Shown piece by piece: positions 41,681 to 48,602 of a DNA stretch of 48,602 bases (positions are counted from its first letter, which is position 1; each line of letters starts with the position of its first letter). The stretch lies in contig JAUMXH010000007.1 of the NCBI GenBank assembly GCA_030529225.1, positions 1-48,602 on the forward strand. The letters are read 5' to 3'. The stretch comes from Bacillota bacterium. Its GTDB lineage: Bacteria > Bacillota > Clostridia > Peptostreptococcales > Acidaminobacteraceae. The position numbers and the translations under genes are program-made. The notes below the pieces were generated by a model. It was not told the DNA's origin. It did not search any database and worked only from the letters and a program-made list of their open reading frames with translations.

Positions 41681-42814
41681 TTAAGCTTTTTCCGGAATCA
41701 CGATTTCCGTAATTCTCACGCCGTAATTCTCTTCTATCACGACCACCTCGCCCTTGGCAACCAACCTTCCGTTGGCCAAAATATCGAGGGGTTCTCCAAC
41801 AATTTTGTCCAGCTCCACGATCGACCCTGCGGAAAAGTCCAGGATGTCGCTGATCTTCTTGACCGTCCTACCGAGTTCCACCGAAATCTCCAGCGGCACT
41901 TCCTTGATTAGGGCGATGTCGCTCGAAATGTAAGCGAGGTCGACCCGCTGGTCAAAGTTCTCAAAGCTGACAGGCTGTGCGGAAACCGGTTGGCTCGGTT
42001 TTTCCTGCCTGATATAGTCTCCCTGCGGCTGCATCGGCGGCGCTTGCACTGGCACTTCCTGTGTAAGGGGTGGCGGCGTCGGCATCGGCGCAGGCTCGGG
42101 AGCCTTTTCGGGAGCGGGTTCCGGCTCACTCACGTTCATCCCGCCCATCATCGTAGCGATCAGGTCCTTGGCCATACTCAGCGGCATCATCTGCATAATT
42201 TCAGAATCCACCAGGTCCCCGATCTTCATATCGAAGGAAATCACGACCGAAGGTTCGTTCTTCGGATAGTCGTAAAACTCCTCCAGCATCTCCTCGACCG
42301 GCTTCGATACCGCAACCGGCGGAGAAATATCGATCATCTTTCCGAGCATCTCGGACAGAGAGGTCGATGAGGAACCGATCATCTGGTTCATCGCCTCACT
42401 GATTGCGCTGAGGTGCATCTCGGAAAGTTCGCCCTCTATGTTGGTTCCGTCCCCGCCGAGCATCAGGTCGGTGATGACCTTCACGTCTTTGGAGTCGAGT
42501 ATCATCAGGTTGGTGCCTTCGATTCCGACCGTGTACCTGACATCGATTGCAACACAAGGGTCGTCGAATCCGCGAAAGACTTCCTCTATGGACGTCTCCG
42601 TCACCTTCGGCGTCGTAATCGTAACTTTTTGATTGAGCAAGGTAAATAGAGTGGTCGCAGCGGTACCCATGCTGATGTTACCGATCTCTCCCAAGGCGTC
42701 CTTTTCCTGCTCGGTGAGGGAAGATTCTCCGCCACCGTTCTGAGGCATATTTTCATCGACAGAGGCTCCGGCTAACAGAGCGTTAATTTCCTCTTGTGAC
42801 AAGATCCCTGACAC
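41681..42814 (-). CDS. fliY: FliY motor switch protein / CheY-P phosphatase (FliN domain)
   Basis: A 377-residue FliY. The N-terminus LSQEEINALLAG is a CheY-P-binding segment. A CheC-like domain follows with EIGNISMGTAATTLF and ISEAMNQMIGSSSTSL, both of the phosphatase type, then a Pro-rich linker (about residues 225-285), and the FliN/SpoA domain at the C-terminus. It forms the C-ring with FliM. The start is GTG, in a TAGTG overlap with the fliM stop. Confidence 0.94.
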   Translation of the reverse strand: MSGILSQEEINALLAGASVDENMPQNGGGESSLTEQEKDALGEIGNISMGTAATTLFTLLNQKVTITTPKVTETSIEEVFRGFDDPCVAIDVRYTVGIEGTNLMILDSKDVKVITDLMLGGDGTNIEGELSEMHLSAISEAMNQMIGSSSTSLSEMLGKMIDISPPVAVSKPVEEMLEEFYDYPKNEPSVVISFDMKIGDLVDSEIMQMMPLSMAKDLIATMMGGMNVSEPEPAPEKAPEPAPMPTPPPLTQEVPVQAPPMQPQGDYIRQEKPSQPVSAQPVSFENFDQRVDLAYISSDIALIKEVPLEISVELGRTVKKISDILDFSAGSIVELDKIVGEPLDILANGRLVAKGEVVVIEENYGVRITEIVIPEKA

Positions 42815-43815
42815 TACTTACCTCCTCCCTTATCGTCATTTATCTCCGTAATTTTTACTGCCATTCTCTTTTTACTGCTGCCGGGGATTCCGAAATACTT
42901 GAGTTTGCCGCCGACAAAGACGCTGAGTTCCCGCGTCACTTCGGCATCCAGGACGATGATGTCCCCCACTCCCAAGGTCAGAAGCTCCCCGACGGTGAGT
43001 CCGGTCGTACCAAGTACGGTCTTGATTTCCACTTCCGTTTCTTCAATTTTTTCTTCGAGGGCGTTGTACTCGCTCTCGCTCTGCTCCTTCTTCTTCGAAC
43101 TCGAAAACCAGAATTTGGAGCTCAGGTTCGAGAGGATGGGCTCTATCACGATGAAGGGAATCGCGATGTTCATCAGGCCTTCGTTCTCATCCACCTGGAT
43201 GTTGCAGGTGATCAGAGCAATGGATTCGGAAGGCGAGAAGACCTGCGCAAACTGCGAGTTGGTCTCGATGTTCCCCAACGAGGGTTCGAGTTCAATGATC
43301 GCCGACCAGGAGTCCTTCATCAGCGTAACCATCTTGTTCAGGATTCCCCTGACCAGGACCTCTTCAATCTCAGTGATGATCCTCGGCTCCTTCGGAACCG
43401 AATTTTTTCCCATGCCGCCCAAGAGCCGGTCTATCATCACAAAGGTGATATTGCTTCCCACCTCGATCAGCACGTGGCCGTCGAGCGGGGAAAAGTCGAC
43501 CATGCCGATCACGGCAGGGTTGGAAATCGAGTTGTTGAACTCGCTGAAGACCATACTTTCAATCGAAATCACCTTGATCTCGACCGCGCTCCTCAGATAG
43601 CCCGACAAAAAGTTTGCCGCGAGTCTGGAAAAGTTCTCGTGGATGACCTCGATGCTGCGGAGCTGCTCCTTGGAGAACTTCTCCGGCCGCCTGAAGTCGT
43701 ACTTCTTGACCTTCTTCTTATTCTGTTCTTCCTCGATTTCCTTTACGTCTACTTCGCCCGAGCTTAAGGCACTCAAGAGTTCATCAATCTCATTTTGGGA
43801 CATTTTATCAGCCAC
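42814..43815 (-). CDS. fliM: FliM motor switch protein
   Basis: A 333-residue FliM. The N-terminus SQNEIDELLSAL binds CheY-P; the middle domain holds GGMGKNSVPKEPRIITEIE, and the SpoA domain forms the C-terminus. It is the rotor part that decides the direction of rotation. The frame opens with TTG at 43821, but GTG at 43815 has GGGGG nine bases upstream and is the better start. Confidence 0.95.
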   Translation of the reverse strand: MADKMSQNEIDELLSALSSGEVDVKEIEEEQNKKKVKKYDFRRPEKFSKEQLRSIEVIHENFSRLAANFLSGYLRSAVEIKVISIESMVFSEFNNSISNPAVIGMVDFSPLDGHVLIEVGSNITFVMIDRLLGGMGKNSVPKEPRIITEIEEVLVRGILNKMVTLMKDSWSAIIELEPSLGNIETNSQFAQVFSPSESIALITCNIQVDENEGLMNIAIPFIVIEPILSNLSSKFWFSSSKKKEQSESEYNALEEKIEETEVEIKTVLGTTGLTVGELLTLGVGDIIVLDAEVTRELSVFVGGKLKYFGIPGSSKKRMAVKITEINDDKGGGK

Positions 43816-43863
43816 TCTCAAGCACCCCCTTTCCCTTCGTCAAAAGCGGCCGAGCAAGCAGAG

Positions 43864-44319
43864 CTAGTTGATTACAAAGCCCAACAAACTCACCCTGGTA
43901 ATGTTTTTCCCCGGTTCTCCGAGGAGTTCGGCAATGCGCTCCTCCAGGTCAAGCTCGATCCTGTCCTTATCGTCTTCGATGTTTTTTCCGCGCATCTTGG
44001 TCACCTTAGATAACGTCTTGGTATTGAAGTACTTTTCGATCTCGCCCATAATCAGGGTCTTGTTCTCGTTCAGCACTTCCAGGGTGTCCTCGTTCGTATA
44101 AAAAATCACCGGTGTATATTGCACATAAATCTGTTTCTTCGCCTTGCTGTCCTTATCGGCCGCCAGGTAGGTCATGGTCTTGCCGAGTTCCAGCTGAAAG
44201 ACCTCGGGCTCGGCAGGTTTCTCTTCCTTGTCGCCTTTGAATAAGAAAAAGAGCGCCACGCCTCCGCCGATCAGGATCAACAGCAAAACGATGATAATGA
44301 TGATAAGCTGCTTCTTCAT
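43864..44319 (-). CDS. fliL: FliL, stator-associated protein
   Basis: A 151-residue FliL with one N-terminal membrane helix (about residues 5-27) and the external FliL domain ending in a helix with ELLGEPGKNITRVSL. FliL surrounds and supports the MotAB stator. It starts one base after the motB stop, so it is coupled with the unusual MotB. Confidence 0.92.
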   Translation of the reverse strand: MKKQLIIIIIVLLLILIGGGVALFFLFKGDKEEKPAEPEVFQLELGKTMTYLAADKDSKAKKQIYVQYTPVIFYTNEDTLEVLNENKTLIMGEIEKYFNTKTLSKVTKMRGKNIEDDKDRIELDLEERIAELLGEPGKNITRVSLLGFVIN

Positions 44320-44320
44320 G

Positions 44321-45487
44321 TTATTTTTCTCCTAAACTTTCCACGATTCTAAGGCCCATCACAATCGCCTGTTCTCGGGTCATATCCGCATACGCCATCG
44401 CCCGCTCGGAGCTCGCATAGCTCTTAGGAGCAAACATATTTCCGCCCACTCCCTCGATTATACCATTTTTTACCATAAAATACACGCTGGGTTTTGCCCA
44501 ATCGGAGATATCTTTGTCGTCTTTAAACACCTGCACGTTGCTGTATTCGAGCCGGTAGGCCGGATCGGCGTCCTTTTCGAGCGTCCAGTCCTTGAATTTC
44601 GCCTTTTTGTAGGCCCTCGTCAGCATGGTCGCAGCCTGTTCCCGATCGAGCGGGGAATACGGCTCGAACAAGTCGTGCTCCACCCCGTTGGTGATGCCGA
44701 TTCCAAAGGCTTTCAAGACGTCCTCGTCCTCGGTATCCAAAAACGGATTGTGGGCGGGGAGCGCCACCTGCTCCTTGGTCAGCGCCTGATAGACGCTCAG
44801 CGAAACCGCCGCAAATTCTTTCCGGTTGATTTCCGCCTTCATATCCAGGGTCTTTAAACTGTCCGGAATCAGGCCCCTTTTGAGCGCCTCATTGAGCTCC
44901 CGCTCGGCCCACTTGGACGGGTTGTTGATGTCCGGAACCTCGGCATTCTTTGCGCTCGAGTTGATGTGCAGGGCTCCCACCACGCCGGTATCCTTGTCCT
45001 TGGCGTAGATGATCGCCTGTTGGTCTTCCTTCTTGACCTCCACCTTGCCGTTGCGGTCCACCTCGGCCACATCGGGGTTGGAGCTCAGCCACTCATAGTC
45101 CGACGGGTCCTTGCTCTCCCCGTTGGTCGCGACGAGTTTGACCACCTTGTTGTCCTCGCTCTTTCCCTGCGGGGACTCCTCTTCCTTGCTCTCTTCATCG
45201 ACCCGCAGCATGACCGGCTGGTAGGTCGGTTCCGTCGACTCCTGCTCCAGGAGCTCCGGTTTGCCGTCCATATTGGAATCCTCTTCCGAAAAGCTGGTTC
45301 CGCCGCTCAAGGGGCCCGAGCCTCCCTGAAACGAGTTCATGACCGCTTCAAACTTCTTGGCATCTATGTTTGAAAAGGCAAAGAGCAAAACAAAAAAGCA
45401 CATCAGGAGGGTCACCAGGTCGGAATAGGTCGCCATCCACGCCGGCGCTCCCTCAGGAGCCTTCTCTTCTTTTTTTCCTTTCGCCAT
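44321..45487 (-). CDS. motB: MotB stator protein with C-terminal SLH repeats instead of OmpA domain
   Basis: A 388-residue protein. Residues 1-55 are plain MotB: APAWMATYSDLVTLLMCFFV holds the membrane helix with the proton-binding Asp23, and NIDAKKFEAVMNSF is the plug region. The OmpA-like peptidoglycan-binding domain that should follow is absent. Instead there is a charged linker (60-112), a Big_2-like segment (about 113-175, with WLSSNPDVAEVDRNGKV), and three S-layer homology repeats: about 191-240 (KWAERELNEALKRGLIPDSL, INRKEFAAVSL), 246-295 (VLKAFGIGITNG, LDREQAATMLTRAYK) and 318-385 (KNGIIEGVGGNMFAP, MTREQAIVMGLRIVE). SLH repeats bind pyruvylated secondary cell-wall polymer. motA lies directly upstream and fliL downstream, so this is the flagellar stator subunit. 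Confidence 0.9.
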   Translation of the reverse strand: MAKGKKEEKAPEGAPAWMATYSDLVTLLMCFFVLLFAFSNIDAKKFEAVMNSFQGGSGPLSGGTSFSEEDSNMDGKPELLEQESTEPTYQPVMLRVDEESKEEESPQGKSEDNKVVKLVATNGESKDPSDYEWLSSNPDVAEVDRNGKVEVKKEDQQAIIYAKDKDTGVVGALHINSSAKNAEVPDINNPSKWAERELNEALKRGLIPDSLKTLDMKAEINRKEFAAVSLSVYQALTKEQVALPAHNPFLDTEDEDVLKAFGIGITNGVEHDLFEPYSPLDREQAATMLTRAYKKAKFKDWTLEKDADPAYRLEYSNVQVFKDDKDISDWAKPSVYFMVKNGIIEGVGGNMFAPKSYASSERAMAYADMTREQAIVMGLRIVESLGEK

Positions 45488-45524
45488 CTCTCTATCCTAT
45501 CCTTCGTTCGTCGTCCGGGCGAGC

Positions 45525-46316
45525 CTACTCGCCGCCCTCGCCCTTCTCGTCGCTTGAAATGCTCTTTCTCAACTTCGACGGGAGGAAGGCCTTCAACTTC
45601 TCTTCAATGATTCTCGGGTTCTCGCCCGCCTGAATCGAGAGCAGACCCTCCATCATGATTTCCTTTACCAAAATCTCTTCGTTGTTTCTGACTTCAAGCT
45701 TTTTTGCGATGGGGATAAAGATAAGATTCGCGATGAGGGAACCGTAAAAGGTCGTCAGGAGGGCAACCGCCATCGACGGACCGATCGAAGACGGGTCATC
45801 GAGCTGCTGCAACATCAGAACGAGTCCGATCAGGGTTCCTATCATACCGAAGGCGGGACCGAAGGCTCCCAGGGTGTCGAGCATGCCCTTCGACTCCGAG
45901 TGGCGGTCGGAAATGTAGCTCATTTCCGTCTCCAAAATGCTCTTGACGAGCTCGGGGTCGGTGCCGTCGACAATCAAGCCCACGCCCTTCTTCAGAAAGT
46001 CGTCCTGTATATTTCCCACGGCTTCTTCCAGAGCCAGGAGGCCCTCTCTTCGTGCCGTGTTGGCGAGTTCTAACACTTTTGCGATGATCTTTGCGGTATC
46101 GTCACCCGGATTCTTAAAAGACTTTCCGATGACGCCGCCGATGCCCAAGGCCTTAGGCAGGGGAAAGGCGATGAAAAAGCCCGCAAAGGTTCCACCTATA
46201 ACGATGATGATGGAAGGCGCGTCGATAAACGGACCCAAGCCCAATCCACCTGAGATAATCCCCCACAAAATGAGGGCAAAACCGGCAATTAAACCTCCTA
46301 AAGTAGCTATATCCAA
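45525..46316 (-). CDS. motA: MotA stator protein
   Basis: A 263-residue MotA with four membrane helices and a cytoplasmic loop that pushes on FliG; the channel helices include GFALILWGIISGG, LGAFGPAFGMIGTLIGLV and ALLTTFYGSLIANLIF. Length is standard. It starts with TTG at 46316 behind GAGG. It should pair with the SLH-bearing MotB encoded next. Confidence 0.95.
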   Translation of the reverse strand: MDIATLGGLIAGFALILWGIISGGLGLGPFIDAPSIIIVIGGTFAGFFIAFPLPKALGIGGVIGKSFKNPGDDTAKIIAKVLELANTARREGLLALEEAVGNIQDDFLKKGVGLIVDGTDPELVKSILETEMSYISDRHSESKGMLDTLGAFGPAFGMIGTLIGLVLMLQQLDDPSSIGPSMAVALLTTFYGSLIANLIFIPIAKKLEVRNNEEILVKEIMMEGLLSIQAGENPRIIEEKLKAFLPSKLRKSISSDEKGEGGE

Positions 46317-46318
46317 AA

Positions 46319-46537
46319 TTACACCTCGCCTCTGTAAATCCTATTCGAATTGGGTAAAATACCAGTTTCAGTTCTATATTTTACTATTTTTTCTATCAAT
46401 TCGTCAATACTTTCCACAACTATAATTTTTTTGCCCGTAGTGAGCGAGAGCACGGTATCCGGAGTGGATTCGATGAACTCGATCAGGTCACAATTCACAT
46501 AGAATTCCTTGCCGTTCAACCTCGTCAATTTTATCAT
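46319..46537 (-). CDS. flbD: FlbD family flagellar protein
   Basis: A 72-residue FlbD (SwrD) protein: MIKLTRLNGKEFYVNCDLIE and ESTPDTVLSLTTGKK match the family. In Bacillus SwrD raises motor torque, probably through the stator. Its place right before motA fits. Start ATG at 46537; a hairpin separates it from flgE. Confidence 0.92.
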   Translation of the reverse strand: MIKLTRLNGKEFYVNCDLIEFIESTPDTVLSLTTGKKIIVVESIDELIEKIVKYRTETGILPNSNRIYRGEV

Positions 46538-46550
46538 ACCCTTACCTTAT

Positions 46551-46572
46551 AAAAGGGGCGTCAAACGCCCCT
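46551..46572 (-). terminator. Hairpin with T-run between flgE and flbD
   Basis: AGGGGCGT (46572-46565) and ACGCCCCT (46561-46554) form an eight-pair stem with a three-base loop, followed by TTTAT on the minus strand. It is terminator-like but lies inside the operon, so partial termination after flgE is likely. Confidence 0.6.
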
Positions 46573-46578
46573 CCTTAC

Positions 46579-47970
46579 TTACCTTTTCAAATTTACAAGT
46601 TCCTGGAGCATTTCGTCAGAGGTCGTTACCACCCTCGAGTTCGCTTGGAATCCCCTCTGCGTTGTAATCATATCGGTAAACTCGGCAGAAAGGTCCACGT
46701 TACTCATTTCGAGCGCACCCGGAGCAATCTGTCCGAAGCTGCCCGAGCCCGGCGTTCCGAACTTCGGCGCGCCCGAGTTTACGCTGTCTACAAACATGTT
46801 GTTTCCGATTTTTTGCAATCCCACATTGTTGTCGAAGATTGCGAGCATCAGCTGCCCCATCACCTCTCTCTCGCCGTTGGTGAAGATTCCCACCACTTCG
46901 CCGGTCGCAGAGACGTTGAATTTATCCAAAAATCCCGAACTGTTTCCGTTTATCTTTTTGCCGAGCGCCGAACTCTCCGAAGAGTAGTGCGTGAGCTGGT
47001 CAAAGACGCTGAACTTAGGCGCAGGCGCCGCAGCCGGTTTGTAGAGGTCCACCTTGATCGGATCGGTTCCCGGAACCTGCATGTTGAGCACGAGCTCGGT
47101 CGGATTTCCCGGGTTGGTCGCAACGCCCGCCGCATCGATCGTAGGCGTGGTCACGATATCCAAAAATTTTCCCTTTTCATCAAATTTTGCGTAGTAAGAA
47201 GTGTTTGGAAGAGCGCCCGGCTTGGTCAAATCCTGCTTTTGTATGATGCCGAGTTTGCCCGCTTGCGGCGTTCCGGTGATGTACGGGTTCTCAAAGTTGA
47301 TCTGTCTCAAAAACCCTCTGGCGCCGCCGGCTGAATACTCGATTCTCTGTCCAAAGTTGATGCCCACGGTCTGGGCGGTTCCCAGGCTGTCAAAGACCCT
47401 CATGGAAGTGCTGTAGACCGGCTTGTCGTAGCCCACCGGCGCATCGTCCGGAAGCTTGGTTTCCTTGTTGACGTTGCCCGCGATTTCCACCTGGGTGGTC
47501 GCCGTACCGGTTCTTGTTGTCGACTTGTCCACGCGGATCGGCTTGCCGTCCTGCCCCAAGAGTTTGAATCCCGAAGGCGTCACCACGTAGCCGAGTTCAT
47601 CGGTCGTGAAGTTTCCCGCTCTGGTATAGTATTTGTTTTCGAAGTTGGGGTCGTTGGTGACCACGAAGAATCCGTTACCGTCTATCATCAAATCGAGCGG
47701 TTTGTCGGTTCTCTGTGCCGAGCCCTTGTTGAAGTTGACATCGACGGCGGAAAGCTGCACGCCCAAGCCCACCTGCTGCGGGTTGGTTCCGCCGAGTCCG
47801 CCCTGTGGAGATCCCGCGCCCCGCAAAATCTGCGAAAAACTTTCCGCAAATTGCGCCGAAGACGACTTGTATCCCACTGTATTTACGTTTGCAATATTGT
47901 TACCGATTACATCCATTCTTGTCTGGTGTACCCTAAGTCCCGATACACCTGAGAACATTGATCTCATCAT
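46579..47970 (-). CDS. flgE: Flagellar hook protein FlgE
   Basis: A 463-residue hook protein. The N-terminal D0 motif SGLRVHQTRMDVIGNNIANV and the C-terminal MITTQRGFQANSRVVTTSDE are diagnostic, and LDLMIDGNGFFVV is the following family motif. The middle (about residues 150-370) is the variable surface domain. GGAGG precedes the start by eight bases. Confidence 0.95.
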   Translation of the reverse strand: MMRSMFSGVSGLRVHQTRMDVIGNNIANVNTVGYKSSSAQFAESFSQILRGAGSPQGGLGGTNPQQVGLGVQLSAVDVNFNKGSAQRTDKPLDLMIDGNGFFVVTNDPNFENKYYTRAGNFTTDELGYVVTPSGFKLLGQDGKPIRVDKSTTRTGTATTQVEIAGNVNKETKLPDDAPVGYDKPVYSTSMRVFDSLGTAQTVGINFGQRIEYSAGGARGFLRQINFENPYITGTPQAGKLGIIQKQDLTKPGALPNTSYYAKFDEKGKFLDIVTTPTIDAAGVATNPGNPTELVLNMQVPGTDPIKVDLYKPAAAPAPKFSVFDQLTHYSSESSALGKKINGNSSGFLDKFNVSATGEVVGIFTNGEREVMGQLMLAIFDNNVGLQKIGNNMFVDSVNSGAPKFGTPGSGSFGQIAPGALEMSNVDLSAEFTDMITTQRGFQANSRVVTTSDEMLQELVNLKR

Positions 47971-48071
47971 AAGTATGACCTCCGAGTCTTTTCTATTTTC
48001 CGTTTCTCTTTTCGTTTCCTGTGCGTGATTTTCTCAATCAGTCAAAAATCAATAGCCCCCGTTAGGTCCGG

Positions 48072-48476
48072 CTATAAAACGATCGCACCGTCTATATTTG
48101 TTATAATTTTTGAATCCAATCCGTCCTGCTTGGCCGCAGTGACGATGGTTCTGTTTTGGATACTCGCTATCAAGGCATTTCCGTCGACCAGGATCAGGGC
48201 ATCCTTGATTCCCTTTTCGCTCGCCCGGTCCATCGCTTCCGAGACTTCTCTCAGTTTCTCTTCCGAGATGCTGACATTTCTCATCTGCAGTCTCTTTTCG
48301 GCGTGCTTGCTGATCTTTACCGGCTCCGTCGACACTTGTTTCGCGCGGTCCAGCACCTGTCTGAACTCCAAGCCGCTCGCAGGCTTCTGTGCCTTCGTCT
48401 GCACCCTGCCCTTGTCCGCTTGGCTCTTGCCTATCCTCTCGAGTAGGTAATGATTGTTGGTAATTCTTCCGCTCAT
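48072..48476 (-). CDS. TIGR02530 family flagellar operon protein
   Basis: A 134-residue protein with ISKHAEKRLQMRNVSISEEK, then ALILVDGNALIASIQNRTIV, the signature of the TIGR02530 family found between flgD and flgE in Firmicutes. Exact role unknown; it has been linked to hook formation by position only. A 101-base gap follows before flgE. Confidence 0.88.
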   Translation of the reverse strand: MSGRITNNHYLLERIGKSQADKGRVQTKAQKPASGLEFRQVLDRAKQVSTEPVKISKHAEKRLQMRNVSISEEKLREVSEAMDRASEKGIKDALILVDGNALIASIQNRTIVTAAKQDGLDSKIITNIDGAIVL

Positions 48477-48498
48477 CCTTGAACCTTTCTAAACTCCC

Positions 48499-48602
48499 TT
48501 ACTCATACGCTCTCACGGCGTTCTGCTTGGCGATTCCCTTGTTCAGTTCCTCCTTGGGATCGGCCGGTTTGGAAGCGCCCTCTTTGGCTTCCGGCTTTTC
48601 CG
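48499..48602 (-). CDS. C-terminal tail of the gene upstream of TIGR02530, probably flgD
   Basis: The minus strand encodes a Lys/Glu/Pro/Ala-rich tail (KPEAKEGASKPADPKEELNK, ending NAVRAYE) up to the stop at 48499; the rest is outside the window. Operon position suggests FlgD, the hook-cap protein, with an extended charged tail. The visible part is too simple to prove it. Confidence 0.5.
   Translation of the reverse strand, partial: EKPEAKEGASKPADPKEELNKGIAKQNAVRAYE

Noticed and set aside
44321..45487. Stand-alone S-layer protein gene in the motility operon
   Set aside because: The frame begins with the MotB helix and plug without a break, has no signal peptide, and sits exactly at the motB position between motA and fliL.

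Overview
The window looks like a chromosomal segment of a motile, Gram-positive, anaerobic Clostridia-class bacterium. The fla/che gene order (flgD?-TIGR02530-flgE-flbD-motA-motB-fliL-fliM-fliY-cheY-fliO-fliP-fliQ-fliR-flhB-flhA-flhF-flhG-cheB-cheA-cheW-cheC-cheD-fliA) is the classic Clostridia/Bacilli one. FliY with a CheC-like part, CheC and CheD are Gram-positive traits. Ribosome binding sites are strong (AGGAGG) and promoters fit TTGACA-17-TATAAT. I cannot name the genus.

Layout. (1) 1-10.4 kb, minus strand: a long iron-uptake operon starting at a promoter near 10.3 kb: FTR1 permease, P19-type periplasmic iron protein, DUF2318 membrane protein, two FtsX-like permeases with an ABC ATPase, then an FMN-binding lipoprotein, a DUF4418 membrane protein and a second FtsX permease/ATPase pair, ending at a terminator at 322-362. 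A further lipoprotein gene leaves the window at the left edge. (2) 10.4-14.5 kb, minus: metG-tatD-rsmA-rnmV housekeeping operon with its own promoter and terminator. (3) 14.5-24.3 kb: an accessory, mostly AT-rich zone with genes on both strands and much decay. It holds a SurA_N-like protein, a frameshifted secreted protein, an AbiF-type HEPN abortive-infection gene preceded by a compact structured RNA, a degraded second copy of the SurA_N gene, a CDF transporter with altered metal-site residues, a TtcA-like enzyme, a dead XRE regulator, a secreted subtilase, an alpha/beta hydrolase and an AlbA_2 (Schlafen-like) pseudogene. (4) 24.4-48.6 kb, minus: a continuous motility/chemotaxis operon that ends with fapA, two small proteins and, unexpectedly, purD.

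The most unusual observation is the MotB homologue (44321-45487). It keeps the proton-channel helix and plug of MotB, but where the OmpA-like peptidoglycan-binding domain should be it carries a Big_2-like segment and three S-layer homology (SLH) repeats. This suggests a flagellar stator anchored to secondary cell-wall polymer rather than directly to peptidoglycan. The second is the AbiF module: a perfect promoter, a roughly 40-nt hairpin RNA ending in a U-tract, then a HEPN protein with an RNxxxH motif, the arrangement of an RNA-regulated toxin or defence system.

How the parts work together: the motility block encodes the hook, export gate, switch, stator, chemotaxis signalling and sigma-28 in one direction, with an added internal promoter before cheC. 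The iron block encodes capture (P19), permeation (FTR1) and probable redox and energised handling (DUF2318, FMN protein, ABC/FtsX modules). All calls come from reading the sequence; no database search was run.
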